From an uncultured Pelagibacteraceae bacterium (GTDB lineage Bacteria; Pseudomonadota; Alphaproteobacteria; Pelagibacterales; Pelagibacteraceae), in the NCBI GenBank assembly GCA_902543405.1, contig CACBYC010000004.1:1-64000 (forward strand): a stretch of DNA of 64,000 bases, given 5' to 3'. A model generated the notes under the pieces. It did not search any database, was not told where the DNA came from, and saw nothing but the letters and a program-made list of their open reading frames with translations. Positions 1-9,356 of this stretch are shown here, piece after piece. Both the position numbers and the translations under genes were made by a program. Within the stretch, counting starts at the first letter, position 1, and every line of letters starts with the position of its first letter.

Positions 1-1370
1 TTTTTGAAGGCTTAAAAAATTATACTGGTAATAAACTTAACTTTTTAACATTTTCCTTAATTTCCAATTATTTGTTATTTTTTGCATTTAGAAAACATTC
101 AATTTTTTTTGAAACTTTTTTTTCATTATTTCTTTGGCTTGGTTTTTGGTTCAAATTCACAATAATCATCTCATTTACGGATGGCATTTTTAGAGAAGGT
201 GTAGGGTATTTTGATTATTTACCATCATCATATGATAAAACATTACTTGTCTCCCAAATAGGTTTTCTCGCATTCATTATGGGTTGTTTTTTGAGGGAAA
301 AATTACTATTTGTTTATCCACAAAAAATATTTATCAATAAGCGCAGTAATAATTTTATAATAAAATATAAAAACTCTTTGTGGATATCATTTGTATTACT
401 ATTTCTATTAATTGGATTTGTTAATTTCTATTTCAAGATCTATCAAAAAGGACTAATACCATTTTATGATTTAAATTTTATCATGAGTGGGATAGTTAAA
501 TGGTTACTCTTGTTTGGCTTAGCTTCTTTTTCAGCTATTTTAATTTTTTGGGAAACTATAAATTTTAAGAAAATTTTTTTTTCAAGTTTTATGATCATTA
601 TTATAGAACCTTTTGTAAGCTCTATCAGCATGCTGAGTAGAGGTATGATTTTTAATTCGTTGTCTATTTTATTTGGTTTTTACAAATTCTCAAAAAAGAT
701 TTCAATCAAAATCAATATTAATTTTTATTTAAAAATAATTTCTTTAACTTTTATTCTTTTCTATATATCTGTTATCAGCGTAAACTATCTGAGAATTAAT
801 TATTTTTATGAGGGTAAATCAATAAAATTTGTTAATGAAAACGAATATGATGCTAATAAAAAATCAGATTATTCAAAATTCAATTCTGAAATACTATACT
901 TAGCTGTTAATAGATGGGTTGGTATTGATGGGGTTATGGCAGTAATTTCAAAAAAGGAAATACTTGGTACAAGTTTCATTAAAAAATCTTTGTCTGAAAG
1001 ACTGAATGTAAATCAACCAACTTTTTATGAACAAGAATTTGGTTTAGAAGATAATTATTTATCTAATAAATTATATAAAAATGTTAAAGGAAACACTACA
1101 CCAGGTATAATTGCTTATATTTTTTATAGTGGATCTTTAATTTTATTATTTCTTTTTATATTTTTAATTTCAATATTATTTTCAATGATTGAAATTTTTG
1201 CTTTTAAACTTTCTGGCAAAAATTTGATATTTTCAGCTTTAATTGGTCAAATTTTAGCTTATAGACTAACTCATTTTGGATATTTACCTCTTCAATCATA
1301 TTTACTATTAGGAACAATATTTATAACAATATTATTTTTATATTTTTTAAATAAAATTTTAGAAAAATAG
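1..1370 (+). CDS. Wzy-like O-antigen / oligosaccharide repeat-unit polymerase, 5' end outside the window
   Basis: Polytopic inner-membrane protein. The reading frame is open to the window edge upstream of the TTG codon at 72, so the true start is not visible and the gene is partial. Counting from that TTG (432 residues), about ten hydrophobic segments surround one large polar loop at residues 240-345. The SRGMIF motif (189-194) and the layout of many helices plus one large periplasmic loop fit Wzy-type polymerases, which join undecaprenyl-linked repeat units in the periplasm. These proteins diverge strongly, so the call rests on topology and on the neighbouring gmd, fcl, flippase and ligase genes. 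It could instead be another polysaccharide membrane enzyme. Confidence 0.6.
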   Translation, partial: FEGLKNYTGNKLNFLTFSLISNYLLFFAFRKHSIFFETFFSLFLWLGFWFKFTIIISFTDGIFREGVGYFDYLPSSYDKTLLVSQIGFLAFIMGCFLREKLLFVYPQKIFINKRSNNFIIKYKNSLWISFVLLFLLIGFVNFYFKIYQKGLIPFYDLNFIMSGIVKWLLLFGLASFSAILIFWETINFKKIFFSSFMIIIIEPFVSSISMLSRGMIFNSLSILFGFYKFSKKISIKININFYLKIISLTFILFYISVISVNYLRINYFYEGKSIKFVNENEYDANKKSDYSKFNSEILYLAVNRWVGIDGVMAVISKKEILGTSFIKKSLSERLNVNQPTFYEQEFGLEDNYLSNKLYKNVKGNTTPGIIAYIFYSGSLILLFLFIFLISILFSMIEIFAFKLSGKNLIFSALIGQILAYRLTHFGYLPLQSYLLLGTIFITILFLYFLNKILEK

Positions 1371-1380
1371 TTAGTCATGT

Positions 1381-1410
1381 ATTTAATTCTTTGAATTAAA
1401 TAATTATTTA
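1381..1410 (+). terminator. AT-only hairpin between polymerase and gmd
   Basis: Positions 1381-1389 and 1393-1401 form a perfect 9-bp inverted repeat with a 3-base loop, 11 bases after the polymerase stop, followed by an A/T-rich stretch. The stem has only one G-C pair and the run of T is poor, so it could be a weak terminator, an mRNA-end stabiliser or chance in AT-rich DNA. Confidence 0.3.
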
Positions 1411-1424
1411 TATATAAGAATTTG

Positions 1425-2459
1425 ATGAAATCTGCTCTAATTTTTGGTGTTACGGGTCAAGATGGTTCGTATTTAGCTGAATTTTTATTAAAAAAAAATT
1501 ATGTTGTTCATGGAGTTAAAAGAAAATCTTCCTCAATTAATACTGAAAGAGTTGATCATATTTTTGAGAATAAAAAAATTAAGAATTTTTACCTACATTA
1601 CGGTGATTTATCGGACTCTTTGTCAATTCAAAAAATAATTAGTAAAATAAAACCAAACGAAATTTATAATTTAGCAGCTCAATCTCATGTTGCCGTATCA
1701 TTTAATTTACCAGAATATACATCAAATGTAGATGCCCTTGGTGCCTTAAGAATATTAGAGTGTATTAAATTTCTTAAACTTGAAAAAAAAACAAAATATT
1801 ACCAAGCAGGTACATCAGAAATGTTTGGTATGGTCCAAGAAATTCCTCAAAATGAAAAAACACCATTTTATCCTAGAAGTCCATATGCTGTGTCTAAAGT
1901 ATACGCCCACTGGATAACAAAAAACTTTAGAGAATCTTATCAAATTTTTGCATGCAATGGAATCTTGTTTAATCATGAAAGTCCTAGAAGAGGAGAGACA
2001 TTCGTGACTAGAAAAATTACAATAGGTTTATGTAAAATAAAACTCGGCTTACAAAAAAAATTAGTGCTGGGTAATATAAATTCTAAAAGAGATTGGGGCC
2101 ATGCAAGAGATTTTGTGGAAGCGCAGTGGCTTATTCTTCAGCAAAAAAAACCTGATGATTTCGTTATTGCAACAGGCAAACAATATAGCGTGAAACAATT
2201 CATTAATTTTACGTGCAAAGAATTAAAAATGAAAATTAAATGGATTGGAAAAGGGATTAATGAAAAGGCTATTGATAAGAATGGAAATATAATAATTGAA
2301 TGCAGTAAAAAATACTTTAGACCCTCAGAAGTAGAAACTTTGTTAGGCGATTCATCTAAAGCAAGAAAAAAATTAAGCTGGAAACCAAAAATTAATATTT
2401 ATCAACTCGTTAGAGAGATGGTCAATTCAGACCTTAAAAATTTATCAAAAAATGATTAG
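1425..2459 (+). CDS. gmd: GDP-mannose 4,6-dehydratase
   Basis: Cytosolic short-chain dehydrogenase/reductase that turns GDP-D-mannose into GDP-4-keto-6-deoxymannose, the first step to GDP-L-fucose. The N-terminus has the NADP-binding G-x-x-G-x-x-G (residues 8-14, GVTGQDG). The catalytic T-S-E (130-132) and Y154-x-x-x-K158 are present, as is the family-typical [15 protein letters not shown] segment. At 344 residues the length is close to that of bacterial Gmd. The ATG at 1425 is preferred over the TTG one codon upstream. The stop overlaps the start of fcl by 8 nt, so the two pathway steps are translationally coupled. Confidence 0.95.
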   Translation: MKSALIFGVTGQDGSYLAEFLLKKNYVVHGVKRKSSSINTERVDHIFENKKIKNFYLHYGDLSDSLSIQKIISKIKPNEIYNLAAQSHVAVSFNLPEYTSNVDALGALRILECIKFLKLEKKTKYYQAGTSEMFGMVQEIPQNEKTPFYPRSPYAVSKVYAHWITKNFRESYQIFACNGILFNHESPRRGETFVTRKITIGLCKIKLGLQKKLVLGNINSKRDWGHARDFVEAQWLILQQKKPDDFVIATGKQYSVKQFINFTCKELKMKIKWIGKGINEKAIDKNGNIIIECSKKYFRPSEVETLLGDSSKARKKLSWKPKINIYQLVREMVNSDLKNLSKND

Positions 2460-3399
2460 TTTGAAAGACAAAATTTTTTTAGCGGGGCATAATGGTTTGG
2501 TTGGTTCAACAATTTATAAATCTTTAAAAAAAAGAGGGTACAAAAAAATACTAACTATAAGTAGGTCAAAGCTTGATTTATTAGATCAAAATAAAACTTA
2601 CAATTTTTTAAAAAAAAACAAACCAAAAATTGTAATCATCGCTGCTGCTAAGGTAGGTGGTATAAAAGCAAACAACCAATTCAAAGCAGATTTTATAAGT
2701 GAAAATTTAACTATTCAAAATAATCTTATTTTAGGATCATTTAAAAATAATATAAAAAATTTAATTTTTTTGGGATCTAGTTGCGTATATCCAATAGACT
2801 GTAAAAGACCTATTAAGGAGGAATATCTGCTTACTGGTAAGTTAGAAGAAACAAATGAGCCATATGCAGTGGCTAAAATTGCGGGGATTAAATTATGTGA
2901 AAGTTTGAATCATCAGTATGGCACAAATTATTTATGCATAATGCCAACAAATACTTATGGTCCTGGCGATAACTATGATTTAAATACCTCACATTTTATT
3001 CCAGCATTATTAAAAAAAATTTACCTAGCTAAATCTTCAAACAAAAAGTTCATTAACCTTTGGGGCACTGGTAAACCCAAGAGAGAATTAATATATGTAG
3101 AAGACCTAGCTTCTGCTGTTCTTTACTTTATGAAAAAAAAAACTAAACATACCTTAATAAATATTGGTACATCAGAGGAACTTACAATAAAAAAAATTGC
3201 CAAATTAATTTTAAAAAGTTTAAGTATTAAATTAGAAATAAAATTTGATGGAAATAAAAACTTTGATGGAGTTAAAAGCAAAGTTCTAGATGTCTCGCTT
3301 GCAAAAAGTTATGGTTGGAAACCAATGATAGATATAGAAAAAGGGGTTCAGCTTACCTTTAAGGATCTTAAGAATAAAATTAAAAATAATGAAATCTAA
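2452..3399 (+). CDS. fcl: GDP-L-fucose synthase
   Basis: Epimerase/reductase that converts the Gmd product to GDP-L-fucose using NADPH. Visible motifs are G12-x-x-G15-x-x-G18 (AGHNGLVGS), the SSCVYP segment (108-113) with catalytic Ser and Cys, and Y138-x-x-x-K142 in EPYAVAK. The 315 residues match the usual size. The gene overlaps gmd by 8 nt and the next membrane protein gene by 11 nt, so it lies inside a coupled polysaccharide operon. It is also known as wcaG. The pair predicts fucose, or a derivative of it, in the surface glycan. Confidence 0.95.
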   Translation: MISLKDKIFLAGHNGLVGSTIYKSLKKRGYKKILTISRSKLDLLDQNKTYNFLKKNKPKIVIIAAAKVGGIKANNQFKADFISENLTIQNNLILGSFKNNIKNLIFLGSSCVYPIDCKRPIKEEYLLTGKLEETNEPYAVAKIAGIKLCESLNHQYGTNYLCIMPTNTYGPGDNYDLNTSHFIPALLKKIYLAKSSNKKFINLWGTGKPKRELIYVEDLASAVLYFMKKKTKHTLINIGTSEELTIKKIAKLILKSLSIKLEIKFDGNKNFDGVKSKVLDVSLAKSYGWKPMIDIEKGVQLTFKDLKNKIKNNEI

Positions 3400-4570
3400 T
3401 GTTCTTGAAAATAATATTATAGTAATCTTTGTTTTATTATTAATTTCATTTGGTATTTATTTAAGTTTTATTGGAGGCTATGGATCTGATGAAGATACAC
3501 TACCAATGATATACGTGTTTGAGTCAAAGTATTATAGTGGTACATTTGTTTCCTCTAGATTTACAGGAAATCCTGTAGCAGAACTAGGGATAGGTTTTTT
3601 AGCTTTCTTCTTTGGAAGTTTTGCAGCTAATCTAGTAACATTTTTATTTTTGGTATTTGGTTTAATTTTTTTTTTCTTAACTCTTAATAAAAAATTTGAA
3701 ATTAACGAATTATTTTTATTCTTATTGTTATGCCTTACTAGCCCTATTCTTTTTTTTGATAACATTGAACCAATAGATTATTCTTGGGCTTTATTATTTT
3801 TTTCTTTAGGATCATATTTTTATAGTAAGAAAATTTTTGAATTATCAATCTTATTTTTTGCTTTTTGTATTGGTACGAGAATAAATTATCTATTATTTAT
3901 ATTAGCTTTTATTATTTTTTTTGAAAATGATAGTAAAATGTATTTTAAGAGAAAAATTATTATATTTCTTTGTTCATTTACTATGGGTGGATTATTTTAT
4001 TTACCGATTTGGTTTGACAATAGCTTTGATTTGTCTTGGTTAACTGCAGCCAGGCCAACAGATCAAGGATTACTTGGTTTAGCATCAAGATTTCTCTATA
4101 AAACTTATATCGCAACAGGTTATTTGGTATCTTTAATTTTGTTTGTCATTTTATTGAAATATTTTTCAAAATTAAAAAGAATTAAAAATAAAACTTTAAT
4201 TTTTTCATTAATTTTATCAAACTTATTAATTTTTTTTTGGATACCAGCAGAATATTCATATTTACAAATATATTTAATTGCTCTTTTGTATATAATTTAT
4301 GAATTAAGAATAAAAAAATTATTATATTTGATTTGTATTTGCCATTTTTTTTCTTGGTTTGTCTCAATTTCTTTCCTAGAAATTAATCATAAAGATAATA
4401 CATATTGCGGTCCAAAAAATGCGATATCTGCCAAGATTAAATTTCAAGTAGAAAGAGGATATCTTTCAAATTATTTAAAAAGTAGAGAAAAAATTAGTTG
4501 TTGGGTACACGGGAAAGATGAGAGAAGTTTAAAAATTTTAGAGGGAAAATCTTTGAAAAAACAAAAATGA
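3389..4570 (+). CDS. GT-C-like integral membrane protein, putative glycosyltransferase
   Basis: A 393-residue polytopic membrane protein with about ten hydrophobic segments and a soluble C-terminal tail (about 330-393). Right after the first membrane segment there is an acidic S33-D-E-D-T37 cluster at the start of an external loop, the place where GT-C glycosyltransferases carry their catalytic acidic pair. I do not recognise the exact family. The inferred role is sugar transfer from a polyprenyl-phosphate donor at the periplasmic face. The start overlaps fcl by 11 nt and the end overlaps the next gene by 4 nt. Another membrane role in glycan assembly cannot be excluded. Confidence 0.5.
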   Translation: MKSNVLENNIIVIFVLLLISFGIYLSFIGGYGSDEDTLPMIYVFESKYYSGTFVSSRFTGNPVAELGIGFLAFFFGSFAANLVTFLFLVFGLIFFFLTLNKKFEINELFLFLLLCLTSPILFFDNIEPIDYSWALLFFSLGSYFYSKKIFELSILFFAFCIGTRINYLLFILAFIIFFENDSKMYFKRKIIIFLCSFTMGGLFYLPIWFDNSFDLSWLTAARPTDQGLLGLASRFLYKTYIATGYLVSLILFVILLKYFSKLKRIKNKTLIFSLILSNLLIFFWIPAEYSYLQIYLIALLYIIYELRIKKLLYLICICHFFSWFVSISFLEINHKDNTYCGPKNAISAKIKFQVERGYLSNYLKSREKISCWVHGKDERSLKILEGKSLKKQK

Positions 4571-6228
4571 TTTTATCGTTTGCTTCAAATTTATTCATTA
4601 CATGCATAATAATTGGATTTTCATACCTTTTTAAAAATTTTTTACTATCACAGAAAAATGACATTACGAATATTGACTTTATATATGGAATTTTTTTCAT
4701 AATTATTTTATCGATAATTGCAAATTTTCTAATCCCTCTAAAATACTTTAAAATTATAATTATTCCTTTTGGAATATTTTTTTTTTTTATAGGTATTATT
4801 AAAAAAAAAATTAAAATAAATTTTTTTGTAATTTCATTTTTTTTATTTTTCTTCTCATTTTTTACATATTGGAATGGAAATAATGCTGATTCACCAGTAT
4901 ATCATTTTCAAACTATAATTTGGGCGTATGAATATAAAATTCCATTTGGCTTAGCAATTTTGGATTGGCACTATGCCTTAAATTCCGTTTGGCATATTTT
5001 TTTAAGTTCATTTTCTACAAAAATTTTTAATTTTAATTCAATTTATGTAATCAATTTTATCCCTTTTGTTTTTTTATTTGGAATTTCATTTTATTTAAAA
5101 AATAATAATTTAAGTACATTAGCTTTAAAGTTTTCATCTATATTTCTTTTGCTCTTTTCTCTAATACATCCTTATAAAAATGGAATAATTTTTAATCATT
5201 TAGGTAATCCAGAAGTTGATACAATGGCGATGATTTTTTTTATTATTTGTGGATATCTATTTCTTTTATTTTTTGAAAATCAGAAAAAGAGTCAACTAAA
5301 TATATTTATACAACTCTCAATTTGTTCATTGATGTGTATATTAATTAAATTAAGTTATATAGGAGTAATATTCTTCCCACTTGTAATTTTATTTTACAAA
5401 ATAAATTTTAAAATATTTTATGGTAGAGCCTTTATTATTTCGTACATTTTTGTAAGTTTATGGTCATTAAGAAATTTCTTTTTAAGTTCTTGCTTAATTT
5501 TCCCTATAAAAAATACTTGTATTAAAACATCTTGGTCATTAAACAATGAGCAAGTATTATTTTATCTCAATCAAACTAAAAGTTTTGCAAGAGATACTAG
5601 ATTAAGAGCCAAATATACAGATTTTGAACATACTATCTATAGTCATGACTGGATAATTCCTTGGGTAAAAGATTATCTTTTTAACGATGCTTTCTTAGGG
5701 ATTAGCATTATCTTGATCTTAATATCAATTTTATCATGTTTAGCTTTTAATTATTTAATACCAAAAAAAAAATTGGGAATTCTTGATTTCAATCTCTTTA
5801 AGATTTTAATTATTTTATTTTTATTAAATTTTTACCTTTGGTTTCAAAATCCTGAGATAAGATTTGGTTGGGGAATTTTTATATTCTTTTCATGTGTATT
5901 ATTTAGTATAGTAGTAAAACAAATTGATTACTTTAAAATTTTATTAAATTATTTAAATTATATTAAAATTTTATTAATTTTTTTAATTTGTTTAAAAAAT
6001 TTAAGTAACTTTGAACTTAAAAATATCTACACACCCTTTGAAAAAAATTTTAATTACTCGAATATCGTACTTTTTAAAGAAATAAACGGATTTAAAGTTT
6101 ATAGGAGTAACGATTGGAAATGTGCAGAGTTTGAAGAGATTTGTATAAACAAACCAAAAAAAAATTATAATTTCCAAAAAAGGTTTAATCATATATTTAT
6201 TAGCACTAGTGATATCAATACATTTTAA
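4567..6228 (+). CDS. Large membrane protein, GT-C-like (LIC_10190-like), copy A
   Basis: A 553-residue polytopic protein with about 12 hydrophobic segments. After the third or fourth segment it has D108-S-P-x-Y-H113 followed by a W...GLAILDWHYALNSVWH stretch. A second landmark is RNFFLSSCLIFPIKNTC (302-318). Both recur in the convergent gene at 10897-12561, so the two are paralogues. From memory they resemble an uncharacterised membrane family (named LIC_10190 in some annotation) with a D..LYH motif found in polysaccharide clusters. Function is unproven; a polyprenol-dependent sugar transferase is my inference. The start overlaps the previous gene by 4 nt. Confidence 0.5.
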   Translation: MILSFASNLFITCIIIGFSYLFKNFLLSQKNDITNIDFIYGIFFIIILSIIANFLIPLKYFKIIIIPFGIFFFFIGIIKKKIKINFFVISFFLFFFSFFTYWNGNNADSPVYHFQTIIWAYEYKIPFGLAILDWHYALNSVWHIFLSSFSTKIFNFNSIYVINFIPFVFLFGISFYLKNNNLSTLALKFSSIFLLLFSLIHPYKNGIIFNHLGNPEVDTMAMIFFIICGYLFLLFFENQKKSQLNIFIQLSICSLMCILIKLSYIGVIFFPLVILFYKINFKIFYGRAFIISYIFVSLWSLRNFFLSSCLIFPIKNTCIKTSWSLNNEQVLFYLNQTKSFARDTRLRAKYTDFEHTIYSHDWIIPWVKDYLFNDAFLGISIILILISILSCLAFNYLIPKKKLGILDFNLFKILIILFLLNFYLWFQNPEIRFGWGIFIFFSCVLFSIVVKQIDYFKILLNYLNYIKILLIFLICLKNLSNFELKNIYTPFEKNFNYSNIVLFKEINGFKVYRSNDWKCAEFEEICINKPKKNYNFQKRFNHIFISTSDINTF

Positions 6229-6231
6229 AAA

Positions 6232-8568
6232 ATGAACAAAAAAAAAATTTTACATGTAACAGAGGAGTTATCAAAAAAAAACTATAGTATTTCATACCTA
6301 ATTTTTTTTCTATCTAACTTTTTATCTAATAAAATTTCAATGAATTATGATGTCCTTACTTCAAGTATTCAAACCCAAGTTTTTAAAAGATCAAAAAAAA
6401 TATTAATACTTCCCTATCTTTTCTTAAAGGATATTTTTGATAATAACGTAAAATTAAAAAATTATATTTTAAAATACGATATAATTCATATACATGGAAT
6501 ATGGAGGTCTATAAATCTTTTATCCATATATTTTTGTGTGAAATATAACAAAGTTTTTTTTATTCATCCACATGGAATGTTACTAAAAGCTGCATTAAGA
6601 AATAAAGGTAACTTAAATTATTTTACAAAATTAATAATACTAAAAATTTTTCGTATGTTATTTGAGAATAGATTGAAATTTATATCCATTACTCTTCCAG
6701 AAACAGAATCTATTAAGTATTTTTTTAAAAAATCAAAAATTTTTTTTATACCCAATCCTGTACCATCACTTGAAAAAGATAGTAAATATATTTCTCATTC
6801 ACTAAATAAAAGATTTGTGTATTTTGGAAGAATTCATCCAATAAAAAACATTGATCTACTAATTGAAGGCTTTAAAAATGCCAATATTTCTGAAGATTGG
6901 TCATTAGAAATTTATGGAATAAATGATGACACAAAATATTTAAAAAAAATAAAAAAACTCTCAAAAAGCCATAAAAATATAAAAATAAGAAACCCGGTAT
7001 TTAAAAGAGAAAAACAAAAAATAATCTCCAATTCTTGGGCAAATGTATTACTTTCAGATAGTGAAGTTTTAAGCTTATCGGTATTAGAATCAGCAAGTTT
7101 AAATGTGCCAAGTCTTGTAAATAAAGATATACAAATTGACCAATTTACAAAAAATGAGGGTGTAATCACTTCTTTAGATGTAAATATTATTTCAAAAAAA
7201 ATTGAAGAAATTTCTAATTGGTCCAAGTCCAAACGAATATTAAAAGGTGAAAAATTAAATAGTTTTGTGAGAAATAAATATGGTATTGAAAATATTTATA
7301 AAAAATATGAACCATTGTATAAAGATGACAAAGTAGAATACAAAAAAAAATTAAAAAAATTTAATTTAACAAATTTATTTTTGAGTTCAATTTTTGATAG
7401 TACTTTTGTACAAATATCACTTTCTTACGTTTTTAACTTGATGATACCAACACTTGTAATGCTTACACTCACTTTTAATAAACAACATGAACTTGCAGCA
7501 GATGTAGGTATAATTTCAAGTTTGATTATCACAATAACCCAGATTCTTTCCAGTAATATGAGATCGTTAATTATCTCAAGAAATGGTTTTAAATTAGCTG
7601 AAAAAACTATCTCTTTTAGGATTATTATTAGTTTTTTATTGATATTTTTAATTTATATAATTTATCCCACTCAAGAAATAATTATTTTTAAAAATACAGA
7701 TATAATAGTTTTAATAAGTTTGTTGATATTATCACAATGGATCCATGAAATTATACTTTCAATAAGAGAGTTAAAAAAAGAAACTTTTTATTTCATATTA
7801 TATAACTTTATTAACGCTTTTTTTTCGATAACTTATTTAATTTCAATATTTTATTTTTTTAATTATTTTAAAATATTTATTATTTTTCATTTAGGAATAA
7901 TCCTATATTTTATTATTTTACATATTACTTCAAATAAAATTAACGTTATAAATAATAATTTCTTTACAAATATTTTTAAAAATCTGAGTTCGTGGGCTTT
8001 TTTTTCCTCGTTTTCAACAGTATTTAGTAGTTTATTTTGGAGATTAGTCATTTATTCTTATTATGATAAAGCTGTAGCATCAATATTATTTTCATCATTT
8101 GCAATAGGTTCATTTCCTGGTACTGCATTTAATATAGCAATTGGGCCAACATACATTAAGAATAAATTATACTTAAATACTCTTTTAAAAAGAATTATCA
8201 CATTCCTATTTTTAATAATATTTGCCCTTTCAATAATTTCACTCTCAATAATAATTTTTGATAAATATAAAATTAATTTTGATGAAAACTTATTTTTTTA
8301 CTCATTAAGTTTCTCTTTATTAGGTTCTTTTATGATGACACAAGCCATGTTTATGAGACAAAGAATTGTTCAAAGTAATATAAATTTGAGTTTAGCTATT
8401 TTTAAAGTGGATGTTGCATATGGAATTTTTATTTCCTTAATTTGTCCTTTTTTTTATTGGGTAGGTGACATATTTGCAATAAGTTTAACTTTTTTTGCAG
8501 GCTCGTTTTCGGCACTCATAATTTATGGATTCTTTTATAAATCGTTTAAAAATCAAATTATTAAATGA
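6232..8568 (+). CDS. Fusion: GT4 glycosyltransferase + Wzx/MATE-like flippase
   Basis: One 778-residue frame that looks like two proteins. Residues 1-365 are a GT-B, GT4-type transferase: HIHGIW (87-92), IHPHGM (111-116), the R200-I-H-P-x-K205 nucleotide-binding region, and the E278-x7-E286 motif in SEVLSLSVLE. A charged linker (about 363-380) leads to about 12 membrane helices (385-778) laid out like polysaccharide exporters of the Wzx class, including a GSFPGTAFNIAIGPTY segment. I see no internal stop or frameshift. The fusion would couple addition of a sugar on the cytoplasmic face to translocation of the lipid-linked unit. It follows the previous gene by 3 nt and overlaps the next by 4 nt. 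Confidence 0.75.
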   Translation: MNKKKILHVTEELSKKNYSISYLIFFLSNFLSNKISMNYDVLTSSIQTQVFKRSKKILILPYLFLKDIFDNNVKLKNYILKYDIIHIHGIWRSINLLSIYFCVKYNKVFFIHPHGMLLKAALRNKGNLNYFTKLIILKIFRMLFENRLKFISITLPETESIKYFFKKSKIFFIPNPVPSLEKDSKYISHSLNKRFVYFGRIHPIKNIDLLIEGFKNANISEDWSLEIYGINDDTKYLKKIKKLSKSHKNIKIRNPVFKREKQKIISNSWANVLLSDSEVLSLSVLESASLNVPSLVNKDIQIDQFTKNEGVITSLDVNIISKKIEEISNWSKSKRILKGEKLNSFVRNKYGIENIYKKYEPLYKDDKVEYKKKLKKFNLTNLFLSSIFDSTFVQISLSYVFNLMIPTLVMLTLTFNKQHELAADVGIISSLIITITQILSSNMRSLIISRNGFKLAEKTISFRIIISFLLIFLIYIIYPTQEIIIFKNTDIIVLISLLILSQWIHEIILSIRELKKETFYFILYNFINAFFSITYLISIFYFFNYFKIFIIFHLGIILYFIILHITSNKINVINNNFFTNIFKNLSSWAFFSSFSTVFSSLFWRLVIYSYYDKAVASILFSSFAIGSFPGTAFNIAIGPTYIKNKLYLNTLLKRIITFLFLIIFALSIISLSIIIFDKYKINFDENLFFYSLSFSLLGSFMMTQAMFMRQRIVQSNINLSLAIFKVDVAYGIFISLICPFFYWVGDIFAISLTFFAGSFSALIIYGFFYKSFKNQIIK

Positions 8569-9356
8569 TCTATTCATCTGATATTGGTTATAAAATTTCA
8601 ATTATTACACCAACTTATAATAGTCAAAAAACAATTGAGGAAAATATAAAATCAGTACTAAGTCAAAAATTTACTAATTGGGAACAAATTATTATTGATA
8701 ATTGTTCTACAGATAAAACTCTAGAAATAGTAAATAAATTTAAAAATCGCAAAATTAAAATTTTCTCTGAAAAAGATAAAGGTATTTATGATGCATTAAA
8801 TAAAGGAATTAAAATCTCAACAGGAAATATAATTTCAATTTTACATTCTGATGATTTTTTCTTTAACAATAATTCATTAAAACTGGTTGAAAAAAATTTT
8901 AGACTTAACAATTGTGGAATAATATTTGGAGATTTAATCTACTTAAAAGAAAACAATAAAAATAAAATATTTAGATATTGGCAATCATGTGATTTTAAAA
9001 AAGGTAGTTTTTTTAAAGGCTGGAGTCCACCTCACCCTAGTTTTTTTGTAAAAAAAGAAGTTTATACAAATTTTGGTTATTATATAAGAAAATTTGGTAA
9101 TTCAGCAGATATAGAATTAATGTATAGATTCCTTGAAAAGAAGGAGATTAGTTCAAAGTATATTAATTCAATATTTGTTGCTATGCGTTATGGAGGAGCA
9201 TCTAATAAAAGTTTTTTAGCAATAATTAAGCAAAATATTAATACAATCAACATTTTAAAGATTCAAAAAAACCCAATAAAGATTTGTATTTTTATTATTT
9301 ATAAATTTTTTAATAGGCTAAATCAAATATTTAAAAGACCAATGAAAAAGAGATGA
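8565..9356 (+). CDS. Family 2 glycosyltransferase (WcaA-like)
   Basis: A 263-residue cytoplasmic GT-A enzyme. The N-terminus ISIITPTYNSQKTIEENI is the standard GT2 start, with the nucleotide-binding D45 in IIIDNCSTD and the metal-binding S95-D-D97. GWSPPHPSFF in the second half is typical of the WcaA branch seen in O-antigen and colanic-acid clusters, and is probably an acceptor-site element. The sugar donor cannot be told from sequence. The gene overlaps both neighbours by 4 nt, so it is co-translated with the flippase fusion and the ligase. Confidence 0.85.
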   Translation: MIYSSDIGYKISIITPTYNSQKTIEENIKSVLSQKFTNWEQIIIDNCSTDKTLEIVNKFKNRKIKIFSEKDKGIYDALNKGIKISTGNIISILHSDDFFFNNNSLKLVEKNFRLNNCGIIFGDLIYLKENNKNKIFRYWQSCDFKKGSFFKGWSPPHPSFFVKKEVYTNFGYYIRKFGNSADIELMYRFLEKKEISSKYINSIFVAMRYGGASNKSFLAIIKQNINTINILKIQKNPIKICIFIIYKFFNRLNQIFKRPMKKR

